A model generated the notes under the pieces. It had not been told where the DNA came from, searched no databases, and saw nothing but the letters and a program-made list of their open reading frames with translations. The position numbers and the translations under genes were made by a program. A DNA stretch of 64,000 nt from the NCBI RefSeq assembly GCF_006335015.1, contig NZ_VDGT01000001.1, forward strand, positions 641,548-705,547. The letters are read 5' to 3'. Below are positions 1 to 7,222 of this stretch, piece after piece (position 1 is the stretch's first letter; every line of letters begins with the position of its first letter). This DNA comes from Streptomyces sedi (GTDB taxonomy: Bacteria > Actinomycetota > Actinomycetes > Streptomycetales > Streptomycetaceae).

Positions 1-1283
1 AGCTCGGCGACCGGCGCGGGGCAGGTGACCGCCTGGCCCGTGGGCAGCGAGTCGCCGGTGGCCAACACGTTGCGGGCGCGCAACTCCGCCGGGTCCATGC
101 CCAGTTGGGCGGCCAGCCGGTCCATCTGCCCCTCGTGCGCCGCGCACACCTGCATCGCGCCCTCGCCGCGCAGAAAGCCGGCGGGCGGGTTGTTGGTGCG
201 CACCGCCCAGCCGTCGACGACCGCGTTGGGCACCACGTACGGCCCGGCGGCGAACGAGACGGCGGCGGCCAGCGCCTCGGCCGAGTCGTCGGCGTAGGCG
301 CCGGCGTCCAGCACCAGCTGCGCCTCGACCTTCACCAGCCGCCCCTCGCGGTCGGCGTGGTGCCAGTACCGCAGCAGCGTCGGGTGGCGGTGCGCGTGGC
401 CGAGGAACGACTCCTCGCGGGTGGCCGCCAGCTTCACCGGGCAGCCGGTGCGGATCGCCAGCAGCGCCAGCGGCAGCTGGAACGACTGGTCCTCGCGGTC
501 CCCCAACGAGCCGGGCACGCCCGTGACGTAGAGCTTGACCTGCTCGGCCGTCAGCCCCAGGCAGCCGGCCAGCCGGTCCCGGTCGGTGTGCGGGTCGGTG
601 GCGGCGACATAGACCTCCACGCCGCCGTCCGGCCGGGGCACGGCCAGCCCCGACTCGGCGCCGATGGGCGCCGAGTCCTGGCGGCCGATCCGGTAGAAGC
701 CCTCGACCACCACCTCGCCGGTGGCGTTCGGGTCGCCGTGGCGCAGCGGGATGTGCCGCACCACGTTGCCGTCCGGGTGCAACGGCTCGGCCTCGAAGGC
801 GCGTTGCGGGTTGGTGACCGCGTCGAGCGGCTCGTACTCGACGGCGATCGCCGCCGCCGCCAGCCGCGCGGTCTCCGGGTGGTCGGCGGCGATCGCCGCC
901 ACGGGCTCGCCGTGGTAGCGCACCACCTCCGAGGCGAACGCCGGCCGGTCGGCGACCCGCCGCCCCAGCAGCCCGTCGCCCTCCAGGTCCTCGTGCGTCA
1001 CCACGGCGCGCACCCCCGGCATGGCGGCGGCGTCCGTGGTGTCGATCGACCTGATCCTGGCGTGCGGGTGGGGCGAACGCAGCACCGCCGCCCACAGCAG
1101 GCCCTCGGCCCACAGGTCGGCGGTGTAGGGGAAGGTGCCCCTGGCCTTGCTCCGCGCCTCGGCCGGCGGCAGCGAGGTGCCGAGCCCGTGCGGCGTGGCA
1201 CGGGCCGGCTTCGGCCTGCTGCCGGTGACCGTCGGCAGGGAGACGGCGGTGGCCGCGTCGGCCGGACCGTGGGCCTGCGCCAT
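1..1283 (-). CDS. Xanthine dehydrogenase-type molybdopterin-binding subunit (partial, C-terminus off the left edge)
   Basis: Large subunit of a three-subunit molybdo-hydroxylase of the xanthine dehydrogenase/CO dehydrogenase large-chain family, expected to oxidise purines in the cytoplasm. About 427 N-terminal residues are visible. An aldehyde oxidase/xanthine dehydrogenase hammerhead domain (about residues 30-145, with LWAAVLRSPHPHARI) is followed by the start of the molybdopterin-binding domain. The ATG at 1283 shares one base with the stop of the iron-sulfur subunit (TGATG), so translation is coupled. One oddity: the segment near residue 372 that usually reads RGFGxxQ in relatives reads RGEGAMQ. 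The active-site glutamate lies beyond the window, so substrate cannot be judged; xanthine is the default inference from operon type. Confidence 0.9.
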   Translation of the reverse strand, partial: MAQAHGPADAATAVSLPTVTGSRPKPARATPHGLGTSLPPAEARSKARGTFPYTADLWAEGLLWAAVLRSPHPHARIRSIDTTDAAAMPGVRAVVTHEDLEGDGLLGRRVADRPAFASEVVRYHGEPVAAIAADHPETARLAAAAIAVEYEPLDAVTNPQRAFEAEPLHPDGNVVRHIPLRHGDPNATGEVVVEGFYRIGRQDSAPIGAESGLAVPRPDGGVEVYVAATDPHTDRDRLAGCLGLTAEQVKLYVTGVPGSLGDREDQSFQLPLALLAIRTGCPVKLAATREESFLGHAHRHPTLLRYWHHADREGRLVKVEAQLVLDAGAYADDSAEALAAAVSFAAGPYVVPNAVVDGWAVRTNNPPAGFLRGEGAMQVCAAHEGQMDRLAAQLGMDPAELRARNVLATGDSLPTGQAVTCPAPVAE

Positions 1284-2530
1284 CACACTCCTCCTGCCTG
1301 TCCTGCCTGGGGATAGCCGCCGGCGGTCGCCGGCGGGCCCGCCTGGTGCGGAATGCGGGGCACCACGGCCTCGCCGCCGACCGGCGGGTCGGCGCCGCGT
1401 GCCGGTGCCTCCTTCTCGGCCGCCGCCTCCTCGACGCGCGCGGCGCGCTCGGTGATGACCCGGTCCACCGCGTTGAGCACGCCCCGGTAGCCGCCGCAGC
1501 GGCAGAGGTTGCCGCAGAGCGCGCGCCTGGTCTCCAGCTCGGTGGGCGCGTGGTTGCCCTCCAGCAGGTCGTGCACCGTCATCGCCATGCCCGGCAGGCA
1601 GAAGCCGCACTGCACGTCGCAGCCCGCCAACGCCCGCTGCACGTCGGACGGTTCGCCGTCGGAGCCGAGCCCCTCGACGGTGCGGATCTCGCTGCCGGCC
1701 GAGGTGGCGGCCGGCACCAGGCAGGCGGCGACGAGCCGGCCGTCGACCTGCACCGAGCAGGCCCCGCACTCGCCCTGCGAGCAGCCGTCCTTGGCGCCGG
1801 CCAGGCCCAGCCGCTCGCGCAGCACATAGAGCAGGGACTCGCCGATCCACGCGTCGGTCACGTGGCGTTCGACGCCGTTGACCCGCAACGCGTAGGAGAC
1901 GCGGGGGTGTTCGCTGCTGCTCGCGGCCGGCGCCGGCGCCTCGGGCGCGGCGTCCACGGGATCGGCCGGATGCGGCTCCCCGCCGGAGGGCGTGGGCCAG
2001 GGCGCCGGCGCCGCCGGCGCGGGCCCCTCGGCGGCCCAGGCGTCCGGCTCGGCCTGGTGCGTCGCCCGCTCCTCCGGCCCCTCGCCGAGCGGGCGGCGCT
2101 CGGCGCGCCCCTCGAACGAGCCGGCGAGCGCGGCGGCGGCCCCCTGCCCCATGGCACCGGCCGCCGGGGAACGGGACTCCGCCGGGTCGAAGGCCCCGGA
2201 CGGGTCGAACGTCCCCGTCGGGTCGAGCGGCCCCCCGGGATCGGGCGGCCCCGTCGGCGCCCCGGGCTCCTCGCCCGGCGCCGCGAACGGCATCGTCCAC
2301 TGGCCGGTGGCGGCCGGGTCGACGCTGGGCTGCGTCGTCGCCGGCGGCCCGCCCGACTCGATCACCGGCGGCTGGTAGCCCTGGCCGGGCGCGGCCAGCG
2401 GCTCGGTGCCGCCGAGCGCCGGCAGGCCGCCCGGCAGCTCAAGGAAGCCGGTGGCCTCGGCGTCGTACTCGTTGCCCCAGTTGGGCTGCGGGCCGGGCGC
2501 GTTCGGGTCAGGGGGGTGCTCGTTGCTCAT
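1283..2530 (-). CDS. Xanthine dehydrogenase 2Fe-2S subunit with long N-terminal extension
   Basis: Electron-transfer subunit of the molybdo-hydroxylase, 415 residues. The family is usually about 160-200 residues, and here the ferredoxin-like part occupies only about residues 210-370. It carries the plant-type cluster motif GCSQGECGACS (near residue 246) and the second four-cysteine cluster in QCGFCLPG and CGNLCRCGG (near 343). The first 200 residues are Pro/Gly/Ala-rich and low in complexity, and a short similar tail follows the domain. The ATG at 2530 overlaps the FAD-subunit stop by four bases (ATGA), and a purine-rich site lies just upstream. An upstream in-frame extension was rejected because it reads into the FAD-subunit gene and is arginine-rich shadow sequence. 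Confidence 0.88.
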   Translation of the reverse strand: MSNEHPPDPNAPGPQPNWGNEYDAEATGFLELPGGLPALGGTEPLAAPGQGYQPPVIESGGPPATTQPSVDPAATGQWTMPFAAPGEEPGAPTGPPDPGGPLDPTGTFDPSGAFDPAESRSPAAGAMGQGAAAALAGSFEGRAERRPLGEGPEERATHQAEPDAWAAEGPAPAAPAPWPTPSGGEPHPADPVDAAPEAPAPAASSSEHPRVSYALRVNGVERHVTDAWIGESLLYVLRERLGLAGAKDGCSQGECGACSVQVDGRLVAACLVPAATSAGSEIRTVEGLGSDGEPSDVQRALAGCDVQCGFCLPGMAMTVHDLLEGNHAPTELETRRALCGNLCRCGGYRGVLNAVDRVITERAARVEEAAAEKEAPARGADPPVGGEAVVPRIPHQAGPPATAGGYPQAGQAGGV

Positions 2531-3420
2531 CGGAGAGCCCTTCCGAGTCCGCGGCGGGCCAGTGCCGCCACGGTACGCCTCAGGTGCAGCACGGCGGGCG
2601 CGAGTTGGGCGGGTTCGCCGCCGTCGCCCGCCGGTCTCGGGTCGGGGATGCAGGCCATCCCCACATAGTCGCCGAAGGCGGCCAGCGCCTCGGGCGCGAG
2701 CCCCCGCTGGCCGTCCCAGTCCACCAGCGAGGCGACCCAGCGCTCCGCGTCCAGGGGACGCAGCGGCATCGGCGCCACCGCGCCGACCGCGCACCGCACC
2801 TCGCGGCGCAGCGGGTCGAGCACCACGGCGACGGAGGCCAGCGCGCGCGAGGGGCCGGTGCGCGCGGTGGCCTTGAGGAACGTCTGGGGGGCGTGCAGCA
2901 GCGGGACCCGGACGTGGGCCAGCAGCTCGCCGGGGTTGAGCCGGTCCCGGCCGGCCAGCAGATGGCTGACCGGAATCTGCCGCCCCTCGCCGTCCGGCGC
3001 CGCTACCAGCAGCGTCGCCTCCAGCGCCGCGAGCACCGGCAGGGTGTCGCCGGAGGGGGCGGCGGAGATGATGTTGCCGCCGAGCGTGCCGGCGTTGCGG
3101 ACCTGGGGCGGGCCCGCCGCGCGGGCGGCGGTGGCCAGGGCGGGGATCAGGGCCGAGAAGTCGGGGCGACTCATCCGGGAGTGGGTCAGGCAGGCGCCCA
3201 GCAGCGCGTGACCGTCCTGGTACGCCCAGCCGCGCAGCTCAGCGAGCCGGCCGAGCCCCACCAGGGCGGCGGGCCGCAGCATCCCCGCGTTGACGCCGGC
3301 CATCAGGTCTGTGCCACCGGCGACCGGCACGGCCGCCGGATTGTCGGCGAGGGCCGCCACCGCCTCGTCCAACGTGGCCGGTAGCGCGACGAGCTGGGCC
3401 CCCGGCGCGTGCGTGCTCAA
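2527..3420 (-). CDS. Xanthine dehydrogenase FAD-binding (medium) subunit
   Basis: First gene of the operon, 297 residues, the usual size for the CO-dehydrogenase medium chain/FAD_binding_5 family that passes electrons from the 2Fe-2S centres to FAD. AGGTDLMAG near the N-terminus and GTLGGNIISAAPSGD near residue 110 are the two FAD-contact motifs. The CDD-type C-terminal domain follows. I chose the TTG at 3420 because AAAGGGG stands eight bases upstream and homology starts right after it. Earlier in-frame codons encode unrelated Arg/Gly-rich sequence. Gene order FAD, Fe-S, Moco is usual for actinobacterial purine-oxidation operons. Confidence 0.85.
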   Translation of the reverse strand: MSTHAPGAQLVALPATLDEAVAALADNPAAVPVAGGTDLMAGVNAGMLRPAALVGLGRLAELRGWAYQDGHALLGACLTHSRMSRPDFSALIPALATAARAAGPPQVRNAGTLGGNIISAAPSGDTLPVLAALEATLLVAAPDGEGRQIPVSHLLAGRDRLNPGELLAHVRVPLLHAPQTFLKATARTGPSRALASVAVVLDPLRREVRCAVGAVAPMPLRPLDAERWVASLVDWDGQRGLAPEALAAFGDYVGMACIPDPRPAGDGGEPAQLAPAVLHLRRTVAALARRGLGRALR

Positions 3421-3555
3421 TCCTGCTGCCCCTTTCCGGTTGTCCCGGCTGCCGAGCCGTACGGTACGTGGTCCGGGCCCGGACGTGGCAACTCTGGCAC
3501 ATTTTTCGCCGCCGCAGCGGCGCGCCCCCGGTCGGCTTCGGGGCGCAACCGCCTT

Positions 3556-3615
3556 CGTGCCGTGGCACGTTGGGCGCACGCTCACACGATCAGGGCACGC
3601 ACACGATCAGGGCAC
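3556..3615. promoter_or_regulatory. Inverted repeat plus tandem 15-bp direct repeats upstream of the xanthine dehydrogenase operon
   Basis: In the 278-bp gap upstream of the FAD subunit a perfect inverted repeat CGTGC-n4-GCACG (3556-3569) is followed by two identical copies of ACACGATCAGGGCAC at 3584-3598 and 3601-3615, 17 bp apart. Such spacing suits an operator for a dimeric regulator. The regulator is unknown. The rest of the gap is featureless except for G/C-rich palindromic sequence near 3667-3690 that might end the DUF3039 transcript. Confidence 0.4.
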
Positions 3616-3698
3616 CGCTCGAACGCGGGTCGGCCACACCCCGGACACCGCGCCACGGGGCGCGACCCGGCCGGCGGGCCGGCCCGGGGTGCGGGGCG

Positions 3699-3992
3699 TC
3701 ACTTGTCGCCCTTGCCGCCCTTACCGTCCTTGCCACCGAACGCGCCCATGGACTCGTAGATCTCCTTGCAGGTCGGACAGACCGGGTACTTCTTGGGGTC
3801 GCGCCCCGGGACCCAGACCTTGCCGCAGAGCGCGACGACGGGGGTGCCGTCCATCGCGCTGGCCATGATCTTGTCCTTCTGGACATAGTGCGCGAACCGC
3901 TCGTGATCGCCGTCACCGTGCGTGGTCTGCGGGGTGGGCTCGACGATCGTGCCGGTGCCCGCTCCGCGCTCGGGCTCCTCAACAGTGCTCAT
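3699..3992 (-). CDS. DUF3039 family small protein
   Basis: Conserved actinobacterial protein of 97 residues with no assigned function. The middle holds a candidate metal-binding pair, ALCGK followed by CPTCKEIYE, giving Cys-x(n)-Cys-x2-Cys. This resembles a small zinc ribbon. The tail is Gly/Lys-rich. It starts only 11 bases after the yqgE stop and runs the same way, so it is probably the second gene of a yqgE operon. The N-terminus is acidic and probably flexible. The family assignment rests on overall similarity to DUF3039 proteins remembered from Streptomyces genomes. Confidence 0.85.
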   Translation of the reverse strand: MSTVEEPERGAGTGTIVEPTPQTTHGDGDHERFAHYVQKDKIMASAMDGTPVVALCGKVWVPGRDPKKYPVCPTCKEIYESMGAFGGKDGKGGKGDK

Positions 3993-4003
3993 GAGTACCT
4001 AGC

Positions 4004-4561
4004 CTAATTGAGCGAGGGGTCGTCCGGGTACGTGGCGAGCAGCGCCAGGTTGCCGCGCTGACGGCGCAGCACCGCCCGCCACAGCCGTTCCGGCTCCGGC
4101 TCGGAGACGTCGCCCGGCTCGGAGTCCACGACGTACCAGGCGCCCTCGTCCAGCTCCCGTTCCAACTGCTCTGGCCCCCAGCCGGCGTAGCCGGCGAAGA
4201 CGCGCAGCGAACCCAGCTCGGCGGCCAGCACCTCGGGCGGCGCCTCCAGGTCGACCAGGCCGATCGAGCCGTGCACCCTGCGCCACCCCAGCGGGCCGGT
4301 GCCGGGCACGACGGCCAGCGCGAGCGCCGCGTCCAGCGCGACCGGCCCGCCCTGGAAGACCACGCCCGGCTCGCCGGCCAGCGCCGCCCAGGGCTCCAGC
4401 ACCTCCGAGACATCGACCGGCGTCGGCCGGTTCAGCACCACGCCCAGGGCGCCGTCCCCGTCGTGGTCCAGCAGCAGCACCACGGAACGGTCGAAGTTCG
4501 GGTCGGACAGCGCGGGGGTGGCCACCAGCAGCTGCCCGGTGAGCGAGGAGACCTCGGACAT
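4004..4561 (-). CDS. YqgE/AlgH family protein
   Basis: 185-residue member of the YqgE/AlgH (UPF0301) family, near the usual length. The family signatures are present: N-terminal LTGQLLVATPAL and DPNFDRSVVLLLDHD, then GALGVVLNRPT, a central FQGGPV and RVFAGYAGWGPEQLE. Family members are soluble and their function is poorly defined, despite an old link to alginate regulation. The ATG at 4561 is used because homology begins there; another ATG lies six codons upstream. It is the promoter-proximal gene of a two-gene unit with the DUF3039 gene. Confidence 0.9.
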   Translation of the reverse strand: MSEVSSLTGQLLVATPALSDPNFDRSVVLLLDHDGDGALGVVLNRPTPVDVSEVLEPWAALAGEPGVVFQGGPVALDAALALAVVPGTGPLGWRRVHGSIGLVDLEAPPEVLAAELGSLRVFAGYAGWGPEQLERELDEGAWYVVDSEPGDVSEPEPERLWRAVLRRQRGNLALLATYPDDPSLN

Positions 4562-4626
4562 GCGCCCATGATTCCCCATCCCCCACCACGGACGGCAGTG
4601 GGCGGCCCAGCCCAGGCGCGCGGGGA

Positions 4627-4930
4627 GCGGGCTCACGCCGACAACCCACCTGGCCGGTGCGGACCGTAGTCGCCTGACCCCCGCCACGAATGCACCGCGC
4701 AGTTCCCCGCGCCCCCAGACAGGCCGCCACCTGCCGAAGCTGAACCGCGCACCCGACCGACCACGCCCACCACAACCAGGGGCGCGGGGAACTGCGCGAG
4801 CAACCACACACCGGGCTCACGCCGACAACCCACCCAGCCACGAAGCTCCGTAGTCGACCAACCCCCGCCACGAATGCACCGCACCCCCAAGCCGCCCACC
4901 GCCGGTGAAGGGGCGCGGGGAACCGCGCGA
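4627..4930. repeat. Cluster of interspersed intergenic repeats between yqgE and murA
   Basis: The 495-bp gap 4562-5056 is largely built of related units. A core GGGGCGCGGGGAACTGCGCG occurs at 4779-4799, with one change at 4910-4930, and its reverse complement at 4697-4715. A second unit running from CGGGCTCACGCCGACAACCC to CCCCCGCCACGAATGCACCG is present at 4627-4700 and 4812-4883. The same two units recur together at 14305-14410. The G/C-rich core is a repeat I have often seen scattered between Streptomyces genes. No transposase or terminal inverted repeat is visible, so these look like REP/MITE-like elements of unknown mobility. No gene is seen here. Confidence 0.75.
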
Positions 4931-5056
4931 GCAACCGACCACCGGGGCGAGGACGACAACCCACCCCGGCCGGCAAGGCCACCCGCACCGCGCGCGTTCG
5001 GGCCATTACCATTCCGAGTGGTCCCCCCGCACCCGTTCGAAAAGATCGCGAGTTCC

Positions 5057-6376
5057 ATGAGCGACGACGTACTCCTTGTCCACGGCGGCACCCCGATCGA
5101 GGGCGAGATTCGCGTTCGAGGGGCGAAGAACCTGGTCCCGAAGGCGATGGTGGCCGCCCTCCTCGGCAGCGCGCCGAGCCGGCTGCGGAACGTTCCGGAG
5201 ATCCGCGACGTGCGGGTGGTGCGCGGCCTGCTCCAGTTGCACGGCGTGACCGTGCGCAGCGGGGAGGAGCCGGGTGAGCTGGTGCTCGACCCCTCGCACG
5301 TGGAGAGCGCCAACGTCGCCGACATCGACGCGCACGCCGGCTCCTCGCGCATCCCGATCCTGTTCTGCGGCCCGCTGCTGCACCGGCTCGGGCACGCGTT
5401 CATCCCCGGTCTCGGCGGCTGCGACATCGGCGGCCGGCCGGTGGACTTCCACTTCGACGTGCTGCGGCAGTTCGGCGCCACCATCGAGAAGCGCGCCGAC
5501 GGCCAGTACCTGACCGCGCCGCAGCGGCTGCGCGGCTGCCGGATCAGGCTGCCCTACCCGTCGGTCGGCTCCACCGAGCAGGTGCTGCTGACGGCCGTGC
5601 TGGCGGAGGGGGTGACGGAGCTGGCCAACGCGGCGGTCGAGCCGGAGATCGAGGACCTGATCTGCGTTCTCCAGAAGATGGGCGCGATCATCTCGCTCGA
5701 CACCGACCGCACCATCCGGATCACCGGCGTCGACCAGCTCGGCGGCTACACCCACCGCGCGCTGCCGGACCGCCTTGAGGCCGCCTCCTGGGCGAGCGCG
5801 GCGCTCGCCACCAAGGGCAGCGTCTACGTCAGGGGCGCGAGCCAGCGCGAGATGCTGACGTTCCTCAACGTGTACCGCAAGGTCGGCGGCGCGTTCGAGG
5901 TGGACGAGGCGGGCATCAGGTTCTGGCACCCCGGCGGCCCGTTGAACGCGATCGCGCTGGAGACGGACGTGCACCCCGGCTTCCAGACCGACTGGCAGCA
6001 GCCGCTGGTGGTGGCGCTCACGCAGGCGTCGGGGCTCTCCATCGTGCACGAGACGGTCTACGAGTCGCGGCTCGGCTTCACGAGCGCGCTCAACCAGATG
6101 GGCGCCCACATCCAGCTCTACCGCGAGTGCCTGGGCGGCACGCCCTGCCGCTTCGGGCAGCGGAACTTCCTGCACTCGGCCGTCGTCTCGGGGCCCACCA
6201 CGCTCCAGGGCGGCGATCTGGTCATCCCCGACCTGCGGGGCGGATTCTCCTATCTGATCGCCGCGTTGGCGGCGCACGGCACGTCGCGGGTGCACGGCAT
6301 CGAGCTAATCAACCGGGGCTATGAGAACTTCCTCCACAAGCTGGAGGAGTTGGGCGCCAAGGTCGAACGTCCCTGA
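5057..6376 (+). CDS. murA: UDP-N-acetylglucosamine 1-carboxyvinyltransferase (MurA)
   Basis: Transfers enolpyruvate from PEP to UDP-GlcNAc, the first committed step of peptidoglycan synthesis, in the cytoplasm. The 439 residues match the family. IEGEIRVRGAKNLVPKAMVAALL near the N-terminus carries the catalytic Lys-Asn pair. PGLGGCDIGGRPVD contains the PEP-attacking cysteine that fosfomycin alkylates; it is Cys here, unlike the Asp of mycobacterial MurA. The ATG at 5057 is preceded by AAGATCGCGAG rather than a strong ribosome site. Upstream in-frame sequence is repeat-derived and was excluded. The gene is monocistronic and faces hupA across a strong bidirectional terminator. Confidence 0.96.
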   Translation: MSDDVLLVHGGTPIEGEIRVRGAKNLVPKAMVAALLGSAPSRLRNVPEIRDVRVVRGLLQLHGVTVRSGEEPGELVLDPSHVESANVADIDAHAGSSRIPILFCGPLLHRLGHAFIPGLGGCDIGGRPVDFHFDVLRQFGATIEKRADGQYLTAPQRLRGCRIRLPYPSVGSTEQVLLTAVLAEGVTELANAAVEPEIEDLICVLQKMGAIISLDTDRTIRITGVDQLGGYTHRALPDRLEAASWASAALATKGSVYVRGASQREMLTFLNVYRKVGGAFEVDEAGIRFWHPGGPLNAIALETDVHPGFQTDWQQPLVVALTQASGLSIVHETVYESRLGFTSALNQMGAHIQLYRECLGGTPCRFGQRNFLHSAVVSGPTTLQGGDLVIPDLRGGFSYLIAALAAHGTSRVHGIELINRGYENFLHKLEELGAKVERP

Positions 6377-6431
6377 CCGGCCACGACGGGCCCGAAGGGC
6401 ACGCGTGAGCGAAGGGTGAACGAACATGCGT

Positions 6432-6462
6432 AAGGGGTGGCCCCATTGCGGGGCCACCCCTT
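6432..6462. terminator. Bidirectional terminator between murA and hupA
   Basis: Perfect 13-bp stem AAGGGGTGGCCCC / GGGGCCACCCCTT with a five-base loop, lying between convergent murA and the HU gene. The A and T ends of the stem give short U-rich edges in both directions. Confidence 0.85.
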
Positions 6463-6482
6463 CAGTCGTCCTCAGCCGAGGG

Positions 6483-6764
6483 TCACTTGCCCTTGGCGGC
6501 TTCCTTCAGCTTGGTGCCGGCGGAGACCTTGACGCTGTACCCGGCCGGGATCTGGATGGGCTCGCCGGTCTGCGGGTTGCGCGCGGTGCGGGCGGCGCGG
6601 TGGGTGCGCTCGAAGGTCAGGAAACCGGGGATGGTGACCTTCTCGTCGCCCTTGGAGACGACCTCCCCCACGGTCTCGGCCAGGGCCGCCAGCACGGCGT
6701 CGGCGTCCTTCCGAGTCACCTCGGCGCGCTCGGACAGAGCGGCCACCAGCTCACTGCGGTTCAT
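6483..6764 (-). CDS. hupA: HU family histone-like DNA-binding protein
   Basis: 93-residue nucleoid protein of the short actinobacterial HU type, without the lysine-rich C-terminal tail of HupS. It starts MNRSELVAALSERA and has the HU signature GFLTFERTHRAARTARNPQTGE, whose RNPQTG arm enters the DNA minor groove. GGGAG sits at a normal distance from the ATG at 6764; an in-frame ATG seven codons upstream has no such site. Downstream is the shared terminator with murA. Expected to be abundant during vegetative growth. Confidence 0.95.
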   Translation of the reverse strand: MNRSELVAALSERAEVTRKDADAVLAALAETVGEVVSKGDEKVTIPGFLTFERTHRAARTARNPQTGEPIQIPAGYSVKVSAGTKLKEAAKGK

Positions 6765-6818
6765 ATTTCGTACTCCCAAGTTCATCTTGCCAATGAGGCG
6801 TGAGATCGAAGCCGATGC

Positions 6819-6864
6819 TGCCAGGACCCACTGACACTGCCAGGACCAGGGGTCCTCCCTGGCA
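6819..6864. promoter_or_regulatory. Repeat structure in the hupA upstream region
   Basis: Within the 458-bp gap 6765-7222 the decamer TGCCAGGACC occurs at 6819-6828 and 6838-6847, a 19-bp period, and the second copy also pairs with CCTGGCA at 6858-6864. This is a candidate operator or 5'-leader structure for hupA. The remainder of the gap, to 7222, shows no gene or other clear signal. Confidence 0.35.
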
Positions 6865-7222
6865 CCCGGGTACGCATCCTGCCCTCACCAGTGGCGGGAA
6901 GGCCAATCCGAGGCCCCCGGTCGGACGCCGTGAAGCGCCCTGGTCCCGCAGGTTGTGACGTGCCCGAGGCCGTGCCTCCCGGTCACCCTAAGGGGCAGCC
7001 GGAGCGCGTTGGCAACCGACTCGCCGCCCCGCGCGCCGCCGCCGGGGCGGCTCGGCGTGAACGCGACAGCCCGTGCACGGCCCGTAGAACGGCCCCGAAC
7101 GGACCGGAGCGGAAGGCGCGGCCGGAGGTGAACGCCGCCCCCTGTCCCCGACGCCCTTGCGGCGAGGGCGAGTTGGGCACCGTCCCGCTCCGGGGGCGCG
7201 CCGGGGCTCCGGCGCGCGCCGC

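Noticed and set aside
3667..3690. G/C-rich palindromic sequence after the DUF3039 gene as a terminator
   Set aside because: The longest perfect stem is about six pairs with no T-run; similar sequences occur by chance at this G+C.
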